A stretch of DNA of 64,000 nucleotides from NCBI GenBank assembly GCA_900542355.1, contig UQNE01000003.1, positions 67,001 to 131,000 on the forward strand, read 5' to 3'. How positions within the stretch are numbered: position 1 is the first letter of the stretch; each line of letters begins with the position of its first letter. The position numbers were made by a program, and so were the translations under genes. This DNA comes from an uncultured Bacteroidales bacterium (GTDB taxonomy: Bacteria > Bacteroidota > Bacteroidia > Bacteroidales > Paludibacteraceae). Below are positions 49,982 through 58,316 of the stretch, piece after piece. The notes beneath the pieces were generated by a model. The model was not told where the DNA came from and did no database searches. It saw only the letters and a list, made by a program, of their open reading frames with translations.

Positions 49982-50923
49982 ATGGAAAAGAATAGCAAAA
50001 TCTATGTGGCGGGACACCGAGGAATGGTGGGCAGTGCCATTGTGCGCGAGTTGCAGCGACAGGGCTACAACAATATCATCGTGCGTACACACAAGGAGTT
50101 GGACCTCTGTCGTCAGGAGGCGGTGGAGGAGTTTTTTGCTGCGGAGAAACCCGAGTATGTGTTTCTTGCCGCTGCCAAAGTGGGCGGTATCGTAGCGAAC
50201 CAAAACGCCTTGGCGGATTTCATGTACGACAACATGACCCTCGAGATGAATGTCATCCACTCCGCATGGCAGAACGGCTGCAAGAAACTGGAGTTCTTGG
50301 GGTCAAGTTGTATCTATCCGCGTATGGCACCCCAGCCGATGAAGGAGAACTGCCTGCTGACAGGGGCTTTGGAAAAGACCAACGAGGCGTATGCATTGGC
50401 GAAGATTTCCGGACTGAAGTACTGCGAGTTCCTCAACCGCCAGTACGGTACGGACTACATCTCCGTTATGCCGACCAATCTGTATGGTCCCAACGACAAC
50501 TACCACCCGGAGCACTCGCATGTGCTGCCGGCACTGATACGCCGTTTCCACGAGGCGAAAGAGAGTGGGGCGGAGTGCGTGGTTTGCTGGGGCGACGGCT
50601 CGCCTTTGCGAGAGTTTCTGTATGTGGACGACTTGGCGAACCTATGCGTGTTCTTGATGAACCATTACTCCGGCAATGAGACAGTCAATGCCGGTACGGG
50701 CAAGGAACTGACTATCAAACAACTGACGGAATTGGTGGCCAAAGTAGTCGGCTACAAAGGGCGTATCGAATGGGACACCACTCGTCCGAATGGGACACCG
50801 CGTAAGTTGTTGGATGTGTCGAAAGCCAAGTCGCTTGGTTGGACCTACCGCACCGAGTTGGAAGACGGCATCCGCCTTGCCTACGAAGATTTTCTCCACA
50901 ACCCTATGCGTGCCGAGCGGTAA
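49982..50923 (+). CDS. fcl: GDP-L-fucose synthase
   Basis: 313 residues. NADP loop AGHRGMVGSA (residues 10-19), the catalytic YxxxK in EAYALAKISGLKYCEF (about 131-146), and SSCIYPRMAPQP with Ser and Cys typical of the epimerase/reductase. It turns GDP-4-keto-6-deoxymannose, the product of gmd upstream, into GDP-L-fucose for the glycosyltransferases here or for protein O-glycans. It follows the SNF2 gene by 28 bp and precedes a GT4 gene by 11 bp. Confidence 0.96.
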   Translation: MEKNSKIYVAGHRGMVGSAIVRELQRQGYNNIIVRTHKELDLCRQEAVEEFFAAEKPEYVFLAAAKVGGIVANQNALADFMYDNMTLEMNVIHSAWQNGCKKLEFLGSSCIYPRMAPQPMKENCLLTGALEKTNEAYALAKISGLKYCEFLNRQYGTDYISVMPTNLYGPNDNYHPEHSHVLPALIRRFHEAKESGAECVVCWGDGSPLREFLYVDDLANLCVFLMNHYSGNETVNAGTGKELTIKQLTELVAKVVGYKGRIEWDTTRPNGTPRKLLDVSKAKSLGWTYRTELEDGIRLAYEDFLHNPMRAER

Positions 50924-50934
50924 GTTATGCGAAG

Positions 50935-51966
50935 ATGAAAGTACTCATAGTGGCATCGGATAAGGGAGGGCATTTTACGCCTTTCATCGAGGAGCAGATG
51001 GCGGCATTGGCTGCTGTCGGGGTGGAGATATGTCGGTTTGGCGTGCAGCGCAAAGGTGTGGCGGGCTACCTGCGGGAGATTCCGCGCTTGTGCCGAACGA
51101 TACGCACCGAACGCCCCGATGTGTTGCATGCACACTATGGCTTGAGTGGACTGCTCGCTGCGATAAGTGCCAAGTTGTGCTTTCTGCCAAGCAGACCGCA
51201 CCATCTGCCTGTCGTAACCACCTACCACGGGAGCGACATCAACGAACCCCGAGTGCTGCGGCTGTCGTGCCTGGCAATGCGTCTGTCGGCGTGGAATATC
51301 TTTGTGTCGAAGCGCAATGTGGCAACGGCTACCAATGCTTGTCCTGTCCGCCGCTACTCGCTCATACCTTGTGGTGTGAACCTCACCAATGACCAGTTGC
51401 AGACGCGTTCCGAGGCACGCAAACGGCTGACGGACAACCATGTACAATGTACCGTCAGCGATGGTCATACCCGTCGGAAATGTGCTTTCTCTGAGATACA
51501 ACACACACCCATCGTATTGTTCGCAGGTGCGTTCGATACCCCCGTAAAAGACAGCGAGTTAGCAGAGCAGACCATTCAGTCGTTAGACCTGCCGAATGCT
51601 GTATTGGTGGAGTTGCGCGGCTACGATAGGGGCGAGGTGAACAGCCTGATGTGCGCAGCGGATTGCCTGCTGCTGACCAGCAAGCGGGAGGGCAGTCCGC
51701 AGGTCATCAAAGAGGCTATGGCGTGTGGTTGCCCGATAGTTTCGGTAGATGTGGGCGATGTGGCAGAACGCATAGAGGGCATCGAGGGGTGCTATGTTGC
51801 CAACACACGCGACCCGCACGAGATTGCAAGCCTTGTGGAAAAGGCAATGGCATTCCAAGGCAAGACGCAGGGTAGGCAGCAGATAGACGCAATGGGGTTG
51901 GATAATCGGCAAGTAGCGGTGCAAATAGCGCAAATCTATCATAGTGTTGCGACAGAAAACAAATAA
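50935..51966 (+). CDS. Glycosyltransferase family 4, last gene of the glycan locus
   Basis: 343 residues from MKVLIVASDKGGHFTPFIEEQ at 50935; the frame is open upstream, but those codons overlap fcl. GT-B fold: an N-terminal LHAHYGLSGLLAAI with the usual His, STYHGSDIN-like TTYHGSDINEP, and the C-terminal LLTSKREGSPQVIKEAMACGCP with EX7E spacing (Glu about 261 and 269). Linked to fcl, so GDP-fucose is a plausible donor, though this is only contextual. A TCGAGACCTAA repeat follows. Confidence 0.88.
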   Translation: MKVLIVASDKGGHFTPFIEEQMAALAAVGVEICRFGVQRKGVAGYLREIPRLCRTIRTERPDVLHAHYGLSGLLAAISAKLCFLPSRPHHLPVVTTYHGSDINEPRVLRLSCLAMRLSAWNIFVSKRNVATATNACPVRRYSLIPCGVNLTNDQLQTRSEARKRLTDNHVQCTVSDGHTRRKCAFSEIQHTPIVLFAGAFDTPVKDSELAEQTIQSLDLPNAVLVELRGYDRGEVNSLMCAADCLLLTSKREGSPQVIKEAMACGCPIVSVDVGDVAERIEGIEGCYVANTRDPHEIASLVEKAMAFQGKTQGRQQIDAMGLDNRQVAVQIAQIYHSVATENK

Positions 51967-51994
51967 AAATGTTCTATATTTCTAGGCCGGATTT

Positions 51995-52028
51995 ATCGAG
52001 TTCTTGTCGAGACCTAATCGAGACCTAA
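51995..52028 (+). repeat. Dispersed TCGAGACCTAA repeat, intergenic copy 2
   Basis: ATCGAG, then GTCGAGACCTAA and TCGAGACCTAA in tandem. 23 bp (52006-52028) are identical to 1081-1103 and 9335-9357. Confidence 0.85.
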
Positions 52029-52167
52029 GTCTGATTGTATCATTGTCTGACTCGGAAAAATACAACATTTTTCGTCTCTCAAAAAGCAATGAGCAAACAG
52101 CGTAGAAACAGAATACTAACCACTCAATAAAAATAAAAGCAATGAATCAACCACAATATACACCCAC

Positions 52168-52191
52168 GAAAAAAGGAGAGCATTGCTCTCC
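52168..52191 (-). terminator. Terminator of tRNA-Lys
   Basis: Minus strand: AGGAGAGCA, one base, TGCTCTCCT, followed by six T. It lies 24 nt after the tRNA. Confidence 0.8.
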
Positions 52192-52214
52192 TCTCAGAAA
52201 CGAAAATTTACTCT

Positions 52215-52290
52215 TGGTGAACCAGCTGGGGCTCGAACCCAGGACCCCATCCTTAAAAGGGATGTGCTCTACCTGCTGAGCTACTGATTC
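52215..52290 (-). tRNA. tRNA-Lys (anticodon UUU)
   Basis: Read on the minus strand, 76 nt starting GAATCAGTAGCTCAGC. The acceptor stem GAATCAG pairs with CTGGTTC (one G-U), anticodon arm CATCC-CTTTTAA-GGATG gives UUU, and the T arm has GGTTCGAGCC. Discriminator A and a genome-encoded CCA end the gene. Own promoter and terminator. Confidence 0.97.
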
Positions 52291-52313
52291 ATGCTTCCTT
52301 TCAAAAGCGGGTG

Positions 52314-52345
52314 CAAAGGTACTGCTTTTTTTTGAACCTTGCAAA
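52314..52345 (-). promoter_or_regulatory. Promoter of tRNA-Lys
   Basis: Minus strand: TTTGC at 52341-52345, spacer 19 nt, TACCTTTG at 52314-52321. Confidence 0.8.
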
Positions 52346-52389
52346 TAATAAGTGCATTTTCTCGAAAAAAAATAACAAAACAATAGAAT

Positions 52390-53811
52390 ATGAACATCTT
52401 TAGAACTTATAATCGTCGTAAAACGACGCAAACCAAGGTTGGGGACATACTGATTGGCAGCGATTCGCCCATTCGGATTCAGACGATGGCCAATACCTCG
52501 ACCGACGACATCGATGCTTCGGTGGCGCAAGCCCGGCGCTGTGCCGATGCCGGAGCCGAACTCATTCGTTTCACTACGCAAGGAATCCGAGAGGTCAACT
52601 CGCTGCAAGAGATCCGTCGTCGCCTGCGAGCCGACCAAATCACGCTTCCGATTGTGGCGGATGTGCATTTTCAAGCCGATGTGGCGGACGCTGCAGCGCA
52701 AGTGGTGGAGAAAGTGCGTATCAACCCGGGCAACTACATCGACCCTGCGCGCAAGTTCAAGCATATCGACTATACCGATGCGGAGTATGCGGCGGAGCTA
52801 AATCGATTGCGTGAGCGTTTTGCGCGCCTGTTGGCGATATGCAAGGCCCACCACACGGCTATCCGCTTGGGCGTCAACCACGGCAGCCTGAGCGATCGTA
52901 TCATGTCCCGCTATGGCGATACGCCCGAGGGAATGGTAGAGAGTGTGATGGAGTTTCTGCGCATTGCGGTTCAAGAAAATTTCCACGACATCGTCATCTC
53001 TGTCAAGGCGAGCAATACGCGTGTGATGGTCGATACGGTGCGTCTGCTCGTGCGGCAGATGGACAAAGAAAAGATGGCTTTCCCGTTGCACTTAGGCGTT
53101 ACCGAGGCGGGCGAAGGCGAGGACGGGCGTATCAAGTCGGCGGTCGGTATCGGTGCGCTCCTGGCTGACGGCATCGGCGATACGGTGCGGGTGAGCCTTA
53201 GTGAAGCCCCCGAGAACGAGATCCCCGTTGCACAATCGCTGGTCAACTATTTTGCTGACCCCGCAAGTATTCGTTATGCCCAATCTACGCAAACGAGTAT
53301 CGAGAATGGCACGGTCTGCTACCAAAACAATGAAACCGATTGGTCGCTCTTTCAACTCCATGCTGCGGCGGAGTGTGGTCGCTTGCTTTGGGACAATGGT
53401 GCAACGCAATTATCCCTCGTCAATCCTAACTTCTCTGCTGAGGCTTTGGAGCAACTTGCCAAGGACATACTGCAAGCCTCGCGCGTACATATATATAAGA
53501 CGGAGTATGTCTCCTGCCCGGGCTGCGGCAGAACGCTCTTCGATTTGGAGAAAACCATTGCCGAAGTGAAAAAGGCAACGCAACACATCGTCGATACCCG
53601 AACCGGCGAGCCCATCCGCGGACTGAAAATTGCGGTGATGGGCTGTATCGTCAACGGCCCCGGCGAGATGGCGGATGCCGACTATGGCTATGTCGGGGCG
53701 GGACGAGGAAAGGTAAGCCTCTACAAGGGCAAAGAGTGTGTGCTGAAAAACATCCCGCAAGAAGATGCCGTGGCGGCTCTGCTCAACCTCATCGGTGCAA
53801 AAATAGGGTAG
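52390..53811 (+). CDS. ispG: 4-hydroxy-3-methylbut-2-en-1-yl diphosphate synthase
   Basis: 473 residues. This Fe-S enzyme of the MEP isoprenoid pathway makes HMBPP. The TIM barrel contains IQTMANTSTDDIDA, VADVHFQADVA and INPGN, and LGVTEAGEGEDG closes the barrel part. The [4Fe-4S] ligands are Cys in YVSCPGCGRTLFD (about 375) and MGCIVNGPGEM (about 419) with the following Glu. Many Bacteroidota enzymes are near 600 residues because of an inserted A* domain, while the E. coli type has about 370. Here the insert is present but short. No clear promoter was seen. Confidence 0.93.
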   Translation: MNIFRTYNRRKTTQTKVGDILIGSDSPIRIQTMANTSTDDIDASVAQARRCADAGAELIRFTTQGIREVNSLQEIRRRLRADQITLPIVADVHFQADVADAAAQVVEKVRINPGNYIDPARKFKHIDYTDAEYAAELNRLRERFARLLAICKAHHTAIRLGVNHGSLSDRIMSRYGDTPEGMVESVMEFLRIAVQENFHDIVISVKASNTRVMVDTVRLLVRQMDKEKMAFPLHLGVTEAGEGEDGRIKSAVGIGALLADGIGDTVRVSLSEAPENEIPVAQSLVNYFADPASIRYAQSTQTSIENGTVCYQNNETDWSLFQLHAAAECGRLLWDNGATQLSLVNPNFSAEALEQLAKDILQASRVHIYKTEYVSCPGCGRTLFDLEKTIAEVKKATQHIVDTRTGEPIRGLKIAVMGCIVNGPGEMADADYGYVGAGRGKVSLYKGKECVLKNIPQEDAVAALLNLIGAKIG

Positions 53812-53928
53812 GCATAGTCTATATTCCCTACGAAAGTGCAATGGCTCAGTCTCTAAATCGCTTTCCAAATGCGGATAGCACAGCCCTTCCTCCGCTGTGG
53901 TAATCTGTTCGCTTTTTTGCTGTTCCGC

Positions 53929-53959
53929 TTGCGTATATGGGGAAAAAGCAGTATCTTTG
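53929..53959 (+). promoter_or_regulatory. Promoter of the T9SS-type secreted protein gene
   Basis: TTGC at 53929-53932 and TATCTTTG at 53952-53959, spacer 19 nt. Confidence 0.75.
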
Positions 53960-54012
53960 CGGGGATTTTATAATCGATAATCAGTGTGATGATACACAAA
54001 AACTATACAATT

Positions 54013-55425
54013 ATGAAGAAAATTTTCTCTTTGCTTATGGCATTGACCCTTGTCGTAGGCGCAAATGCAGGCGAGAACCTGCGCACCAAAGAAGTGCAAC
54101 TCTCCAAGAAAAATCCTGCCGTGGTATTGCCGAGCGAGGTAGCGGCTGTGCAAACCGCCATGGCTCAGCAGGCGGGCGAAACGATCAATGTCGTTTGCGA
54201 CTCGCTACATATCTATGACTTGTCGGATGTTGTCGCTACTGAAAAACCTATGATGAATATTGTGAGTGCTAATGATGATTATTCAGTTTCGATTATTTTG
54301 GCACTCACCCAATACTATGGCACTTACGATGCCAATATTCAATTGACTCCGAAGTCGGGGGCAACTGCTGTTTCTGCTGATGGTAAGGTTACGCTCGCCG
54401 AGGAGGACGACCGTATCTTGGTAACTTCCATAATTACAGGCAATGACGGCAATACATACAATATCCGTATGAAGCAAGCCCCGGTAGTGATACCCGAGTG
54501 CAAAGACACGGTGGTAATCAACATCCCCAAGGCTACTTTCACCAACAAACTCTCCACTTCGGACGCGTTTATGTTGCAAGGCAAAACTACCGACTTGATG
54601 TATGCCGTAAGTATCCAACCGAATAATGTAGGCGGCAAGGTAGCCGGTTCGTATGATGCCGGCGAACTCGACTCCTACTGGTCGTATGTGCTCTATGACC
54701 CGTTCGTTAATGGAAACAATGATGATGCTTATATTACCTTCTTGGCAGGCAAAGTAGATGTTACGCTTACTGCCGACAATATGGTTAATGTTACCGCCGC
54801 TTTGGTGGGTGCTGATGCCACTTTCTACAAGATTACGATGAAAGCGCAGTATGATGCTGTCGTGCGCTTGGAGTATGATGCGCAAACAGGCAGCGTCGAT
54901 CGTACCTACACCGCAGGAACCGATAAAGTAACGGTTGATGCATCGTATGCTTCTCGCGGTATCTTGGTGGTTGAGGCTGAGAATGCTGCAAGTACCGACT
55001 ATGTAGTACTCGAGTTCTTCTCTCCTGCTGTGGACAAAGACATCGTTATCCCCGCAGGTACTTACCCGATCAACTATTCGGCGCAGGCAGGTACGCTCTT
55101 GGCTTCTACCGGCAATACTACTACCGGTATCTATCCTTCCTACTACAGCAACTTGTCGGACGAAGGCAAATTGATGACGCCTATCTACTTTATGGTATCG
55201 GGCAATGCTGTAGTGGAGAATGCTGATGGCGCACTCAAGATTACGGTAGATGCCGTCAATTCGTATGACCGCCCAATCCATGTGGTTATCAATGCCGGCG
55301 TTCAGACCGCATTGGACAACACGACTGCCGACAAAGTCGCTGCTCAGAAAGTAGTGAAAGACGGACAGGTATATATCTTGCGCAACGGAAAGACCTACAC
55401 CGTTACAGGCGCAGAAGTAGAGTAA
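54013..55425 (+). CDS. Secreted protein with type IX-like C-terminal signal
   Basis: 470 residues from MKKIFSLLMALTLVVGANA (54013), a clean signal peptide; a frame from 53986 has no better start. The mature protein is beta-rich, with two or three domains of about 100-130 residues rich in Asp, Thr and Tyr (for example around GSYDAGELDSYWSYVLYDPF and IPAGTYPINYSAQAG). The end QVYILRNGKTYTVTGAEVE resembles the short conserved tail of T9SS cargo (DGQ..I.R.GK.Y...G), which would direct it to the surface. No catalytic motif is recognised, so the role is unknown. Own promoter and strong terminator. Confidence 0.8.
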   Translation: MKKIFSLLMALTLVVGANAGENLRTKEVQLSKKNPAVVLPSEVAAVQTAMAQQAGETINVVCDSLHIYDLSDVVATEKPMMNIVSANDDYSVSIILALTQYYGTYDANIQLTPKSGATAVSADGKVTLAEEDDRILVTSIITGNDGNTYNIRMKQAPVVIPECKDTVVINIPKATFTNKLSTSDAFMLQGKTTDLMYAVSIQPNNVGGKVAGSYDAGELDSYWSYVLYDPFVNGNNDDAYITFLAGKVDVTLTADNMVNVTAALVGADATFYKITMKAQYDAVVRLEYDAQTGSVDRTYTAGTDKVTVDASYASRGILVVEAENAASTDYVVLEFFSPAVDKDIVIPAGTYPINYSAQAGTLLASTGNTTTGIYPSYYSNLSDEGKLMTPIYFMVSGNAVVENADGALKITVDAVNSYDRPIHVVINAGVQTALDNTTADKVAAQKVVKDGQVYILRNGKTYTVTGAEVE

Positions 55426-55446
55426 TTCCGCACTCATCCCCATATT

Positions 55447-55485
55447 GCAGCCGACTGTCCCGCCTACGGATAGTCGGCTGCTTTT
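55447..55485 (+). terminator. Terminator of the secreted protein gene
   Basis: GCAGCCGACT, loop, AGTCGGCTGC, then TTTT. 22 nt after the stop codon. Confidence 0.9.
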
Positions 55486-55493
55486 GTATATGC

Positions 55494-55510
55494 TGACAAT
55501 CTGTCAGCCG
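55494..55510. promoter_or_regulatory. Inverted repeat GCTGACA-ATC-TGTCAGC upstream of groES (candidate operator)
   Basis: A 7-bp perfect inverted repeat with 3-bp spacer, followed by a GCTGAC half-site. No CIRCE element and no standard TAnnTTTG promoter are seen before groES, so a distinct heat-shock control is possible. Inferred. Confidence 0.4.
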
Positions 55511-55690
55511 CTGACTGCCAATAAGGCAAGGTGTTTATTTGGCACAGAGTTTGAACAGAGAGAGTGGGGGCGTAGGAAGGCAGAACCGACAGGAAAGCCG
55601 ACCGAAGCCCGCACTCTTTGTTTTTTTATGCCTCCTTGAGCATAAAGTAAAGCGAACAAATATAAGCAACGAATATAAAATTTATATATT

Positions 55691-55966
55691 ATGAGTAAGA
55701 TTCAACCATTAGCAGACCGCGTGTTGGTAAAGCCCGTGGCTGCAGAAGAGAAAACAATCGGCGGAATTATCATCCCCGATAGCGCAAAAGAGAAACCATT
55801 GCGTGGTGAGGTGCTTGCGGTTGGCAAGGGTACCAAAGATGAAGAGATGGTACTCAAAGCCGGCGACCAAGTGCTTTATGGCAAATATGCAGGTACTGAA
55901 CTCGAATACGAGGGCGAGAAATACTTGATTATGCGCCAAAGCGATGTTCTCGCAGTGCTTGGATAA
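55691..55966 (+). CDS. groES: Co-chaperonin GroES
   Basis: 91 residues. IQPLADRVLVKP at the start, the mobile loop EEKTIGGIIIPDSAKEKP (about 19-36) which contacts GroEL, and GDQVLYGKYAGTEL. Forms the heptameric lid of the GroEL cage. Normal length, 37 bp before groEL, so one operon. Confidence 0.97.
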   Translation: MSKIQPLADRVLVKPVAAEEKTIGGIIIPDSAKEKPLRGEVLAVGKGTKDEEMVLKAGDQVLYGKYAGTELEYEGEKYLIMRQSDVLAVLG

Positions 55967-56003
55967 ACGATAAATCAACAACCTAAAATAAGGAATTACA
56001 ATT

Positions 56004-57635
56004 ATGGCAAAAGAAATCACATACAATACTGAGGCGCGTGAGGCGCTCAAACGCGGTGTTGACCAACTGGCTGACGCAGTGAAAGTTACGCTTGGTCCTA
56101 AGGGACGCAATGTGATCATCGATAAGAAGTACGGTGCTCCCCATATCACCAAAGATGGTGTCAGTGTAGCCAAAGAGATTGAGTTGGCTGACGCAGCCGA
56201 GAACTTGGGCGCACAACTTGTTAAGGAAGTGGCTTCCAAGACTGGCGACCAGGCTGGTGATGGTACTACTACCGCTACCGTTTTGGCACAAGCCATCGTA
56301 GGTGTCGGGCTGAAGAATGTTACCGCCGGTGCTAATCCTATGGATCTCAAGCGCGGTATCGACAAAGCCGTGAGCGCAGTGGTAGCCGAAATCAAGAAAC
56401 ACAGCGAGGTGGTTGGCAACGACTTCGATAAGATTGAGCAGGTCGCTACTATCTCTGCCAACAACGATGCCGAGATTGGTAAACTGATTGCCGACGCTAT
56501 GCGTAAGGTTAGCAAAGACGGTGTCATCACTATCGGTGAGGCTAAGGGTATGGATACTACCATCGATGTCGTACAGGGTATGCAGTTCGACCGTGGATAC
56601 ATCAGTCCCTATTTCGTAACCAATACCGAGACGATGGAGGTAGAGATGGATAAACCGTATATCCTTATCTACGACAAGAAGATTTCCAACCTCAAAGAGT
56701 TGCTTCCTGTATTGGAACCCGCAGTGCAAAGCGGTCGTCCGTTGCTCATCATCGCAGAGGATGTCGATAGCGAAGCACTGACCACCTTGGTTGTTAACCG
56801 TCTGCGTGCGCAGTTGAAGATTTGCGCTGTCAAAGCCCCGGGCTTCGGTGATCGCCGCAAAGAGATGCTCGAAGACATCGCTATCCTTACGGGTGGTACC
56901 GTTATCAGCGAGGAGAAGGGTATCAAACTCGAGAGCGCAACCATCGATATGCTCGGTACCGCCGAGAGTATCACCGTCAATAAGGAGAATACCACGATTG
57001 TCAATGGTGCCGGCGACAAAGAGGCTATCGCTTCGCGTGTCGCTCAGATCAAAGCACAGATCGAGGCTACCAAATCGACCTACGACAAGGAGAAACTGCA
57101 AGAGCGTTTGGCTAAGTTGGCAGGTGGCGTGGCTCAACTCAATGTCGGTGCTGCCAGCGAGGTTGAGATGAAAGAGAAGAAAGACCGTGTGGACGATGCG
57201 TTGAGTGCTACTCGTGCGGCTATCGAAGAAGGTATCGTTGCCGGTGGTGGTGTGGCTTATATCCGCGCACAGAAGGTATTGGATACCCTCAAAGGCGAGA
57301 ACGAGGACGAACAGACCGGTATCGAGATTGTACGCCGTGCTATCGAGGAACCGCTCCGTCAGATTGTTACCAATGCCGGTAAAGAGGGCGCAGTGGTAGT
57401 CGATAAGGTACGCTCGGGCGAGGGCGACTTTGGTTACAACGCTCGCAAGGATACCTACGAGAACCTGCTTGCAGCCGGTGTCGTTGACCCTGCTAAGGTA
57501 GCGCGTGTGGCTTTGGAGAATGCTGCTTCTATCGCAGGTATGTTCCTTACCACCGAGTGCGTCATTGTGGACAAGAAAGAGGAGAACCCCGCTCCTGCTG
57601 CAATGCCTAACCCCGGTATGGGCGGAATGATGTAA
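56004..57635 (+). CDS. groEL: Chaperonin GroEL
   Basis: 543 residues, full length. Equatorial and ATP-site motifs TLGPKGRNVII (about 29-39) and GDGTTTATVLAQAI (about 86-99), apical domain around ISPYFVTNTE, and DDALSATRAAIEEGIVAGGG (about 402-421). It ends in a short methionine/glycine tail (PGMGGMM). Folds client proteins with GroES. AAGGA precedes its start, an unusually good ribosome-binding-like sequence for this genome. A strong terminator follows. Confidence 0.98.
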   Translation: MAKEITYNTEAREALKRGVDQLADAVKVTLGPKGRNVIIDKKYGAPHITKDGVSVAKEIELADAAENLGAQLVKEVASKTGDQAGDGTTTATVLAQAIVGVGLKNVTAGANPMDLKRGIDKAVSAVVAEIKKHSEVVGNDFDKIEQVATISANNDAEIGKLIADAMRKVSKDGVITIGEAKGMDTTIDVVQGMQFDRGYISPYFVTNTETMEVEMDKPYILIYDKKISNLKELLPVLEPAVQSGRPLLIIAEDVDSEALTTLVVNRLRAQLKICAVKAPGFGDRRKEMLEDIAILTGGTVISEEKGIKLESATIDMLGTAESITVNKENTTIVNGAGDKEAIASRVAQIKAQIEATKSTYDKEKLQERLAKLAGGVAQLNVGAASEVEMKEKKDRVDDALSATRAAIEEGIVAGGGVAYIRAQKVLDTLKGENEDEQTGIEIVRRAIEEPLRQIVTNAGKEGAVVVDKVRSGEGDFGYNARKDTYENLLAAGVVDPAKVARVALENAASIAGMFLTTECVIVDKKEENPAPAAMPNPGMGGMM

Positions 57636-57723
57636 TCAATGCTCTTGAGTCGGCATAATTTTGCCTAAGGCATAGTCATTAGTGCGTATCGCAGCATAAA
57701 TTTCATGCCCAAAGCATAAACCG

Positions 57724-57762
57724 AAAGGAGTGTGTCGCTTCGTGCGATGCACTCCTTTTTTG
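57724..57762 (+). terminator. Terminator of groES-groEL
   Basis: AAAGGAGTG and CACTCCTTT enclose an inner TGTCGC-TTCG-TGCGAT helix, followed by a T-run. Confidence 0.9.
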
Positions 57763-58111
57763 TTGAATGACAAATTAGTGGGTAGATGAAAGTCCGGCAA
57801 ACTCTTTCTTGATGTCTGATACAGACCTTAATATCACGCAAACAAATGCCTTGTGAGATGATGAAATACTTGCCTTAACCCCCTATTGTTAGTTTTGCAC
57901 ATATTTCTACTATTCAGACCATTTCGCTTTCTTTTTGCTATCTTGACCTCGCCGAGTCTTTGTCGAGATTTTGTCGAAACCTCATCGAGACCTAAGGCAT
58001 AGTATGCCCAAAATCATTTTGCTACTTTTGTTGATGTATTGCGAACAAAATGTCAATCGCTTTATATCGAATACCAATGTTTATCACTCTCCTAATCAAA
58101 CCGAAAAGCGC
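57763..58111. other. Spacer between groEL and valS terminators
   Basis: No supported gene. It contains a degenerate TCGAGACC array (57951-57998: GCCGAGTCTTTGTCGAG, TTTTGTCGAAACC, TCATCGAGACCTAAGG). Confidence 0.65.
57951..57998 (+). repeat. Dispersed TCGAGACCTAA repeat, degenerate copy
   Basis: Four diverged units: CGCCGAGTCTT, TGTCGAGATTT, TGTCGAAACC and CATCGAGACCTAA. Confidence 0.75.
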
Positions 58112-58148
58112 AAAAAAGCCACGCATCGAACAGTCGGTGCGTGGCTTT
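58112..58148 (-). terminator. Terminator of valS
   Basis: Minus strand: AAAGCCACGCA, loop, TGCGTGGCTTT and further T. About 170 nt beyond the valS stop, with two repeat elements in between. Confidence 0.8.
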
Positions 58149-58151
58149 GGT

Positions 58152-58212
58152 ATTCTCTACATTCTAACCATTCCTATTGTGCCTATAATGCAATCTCTAC
58201 ATTCTCCCTATT
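58152..58212 (-). repeat. Inverted copies of the GTCCCGAATG repeat
   Basis: ATTCTCTACATTC, then ATCTCTACATTCTCC and CTATTCGGGACAAAAG on the plus strand are reverse complements of parts of the unit at 44960-45062. Confidence 0.65.
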
Positions 58213-58267
58213 CGGGACAAAAGAAAGTTTTAATGGCCCTTTGATGGCGTTTAATGGAGAAAAATGC

Positions 58268-58309
58268 ATAATTACATGTCTAATTACATGGTAATTATAT
58301 GTTTTAATC
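58268..58309 (+). repeat. Dispersed AATTACATG repeat, copy 2
   Basis: 29 bp (58276-58304) identical to 9228-9256, ending 8 bp before the valS stop codon. Confidence 0.85.
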
Positions 58310-58316
58310 CCCAATT

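Noticed and set aside
52147..52764. Minus-strand frame across tRNA-Lys
   Set aside because: Passes through a complete tRNA gene, its terminator and its promoter.
54283..55443. 386-codon minus-strand frame opposite the secreted protein gene
   Set aside because: Antisense shadow with no signal or known motif. The plus-strand gene has promoter, signal peptide and terminator.
55445..55639. Short open frame before groES
   Set aside because: Begins in the terminator of the preceding gene and crosses the inverted repeat. No protein-like features.
55491..55690. CIRCE element for HrcA control of groES
   Set aside because: The TTAGCACTC-N9-GAGTGCTAA pattern is not present.
55983..57137. 384-codon minus-strand frame opposite groEL
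   Set aside because: Shadow of groEL caused by codon bias.
57971..58294. 107-codon open frame between groEL and valS
   Set aside because: Covers the valS terminator and two dispersed repeats, so it is unlikely to be coding.
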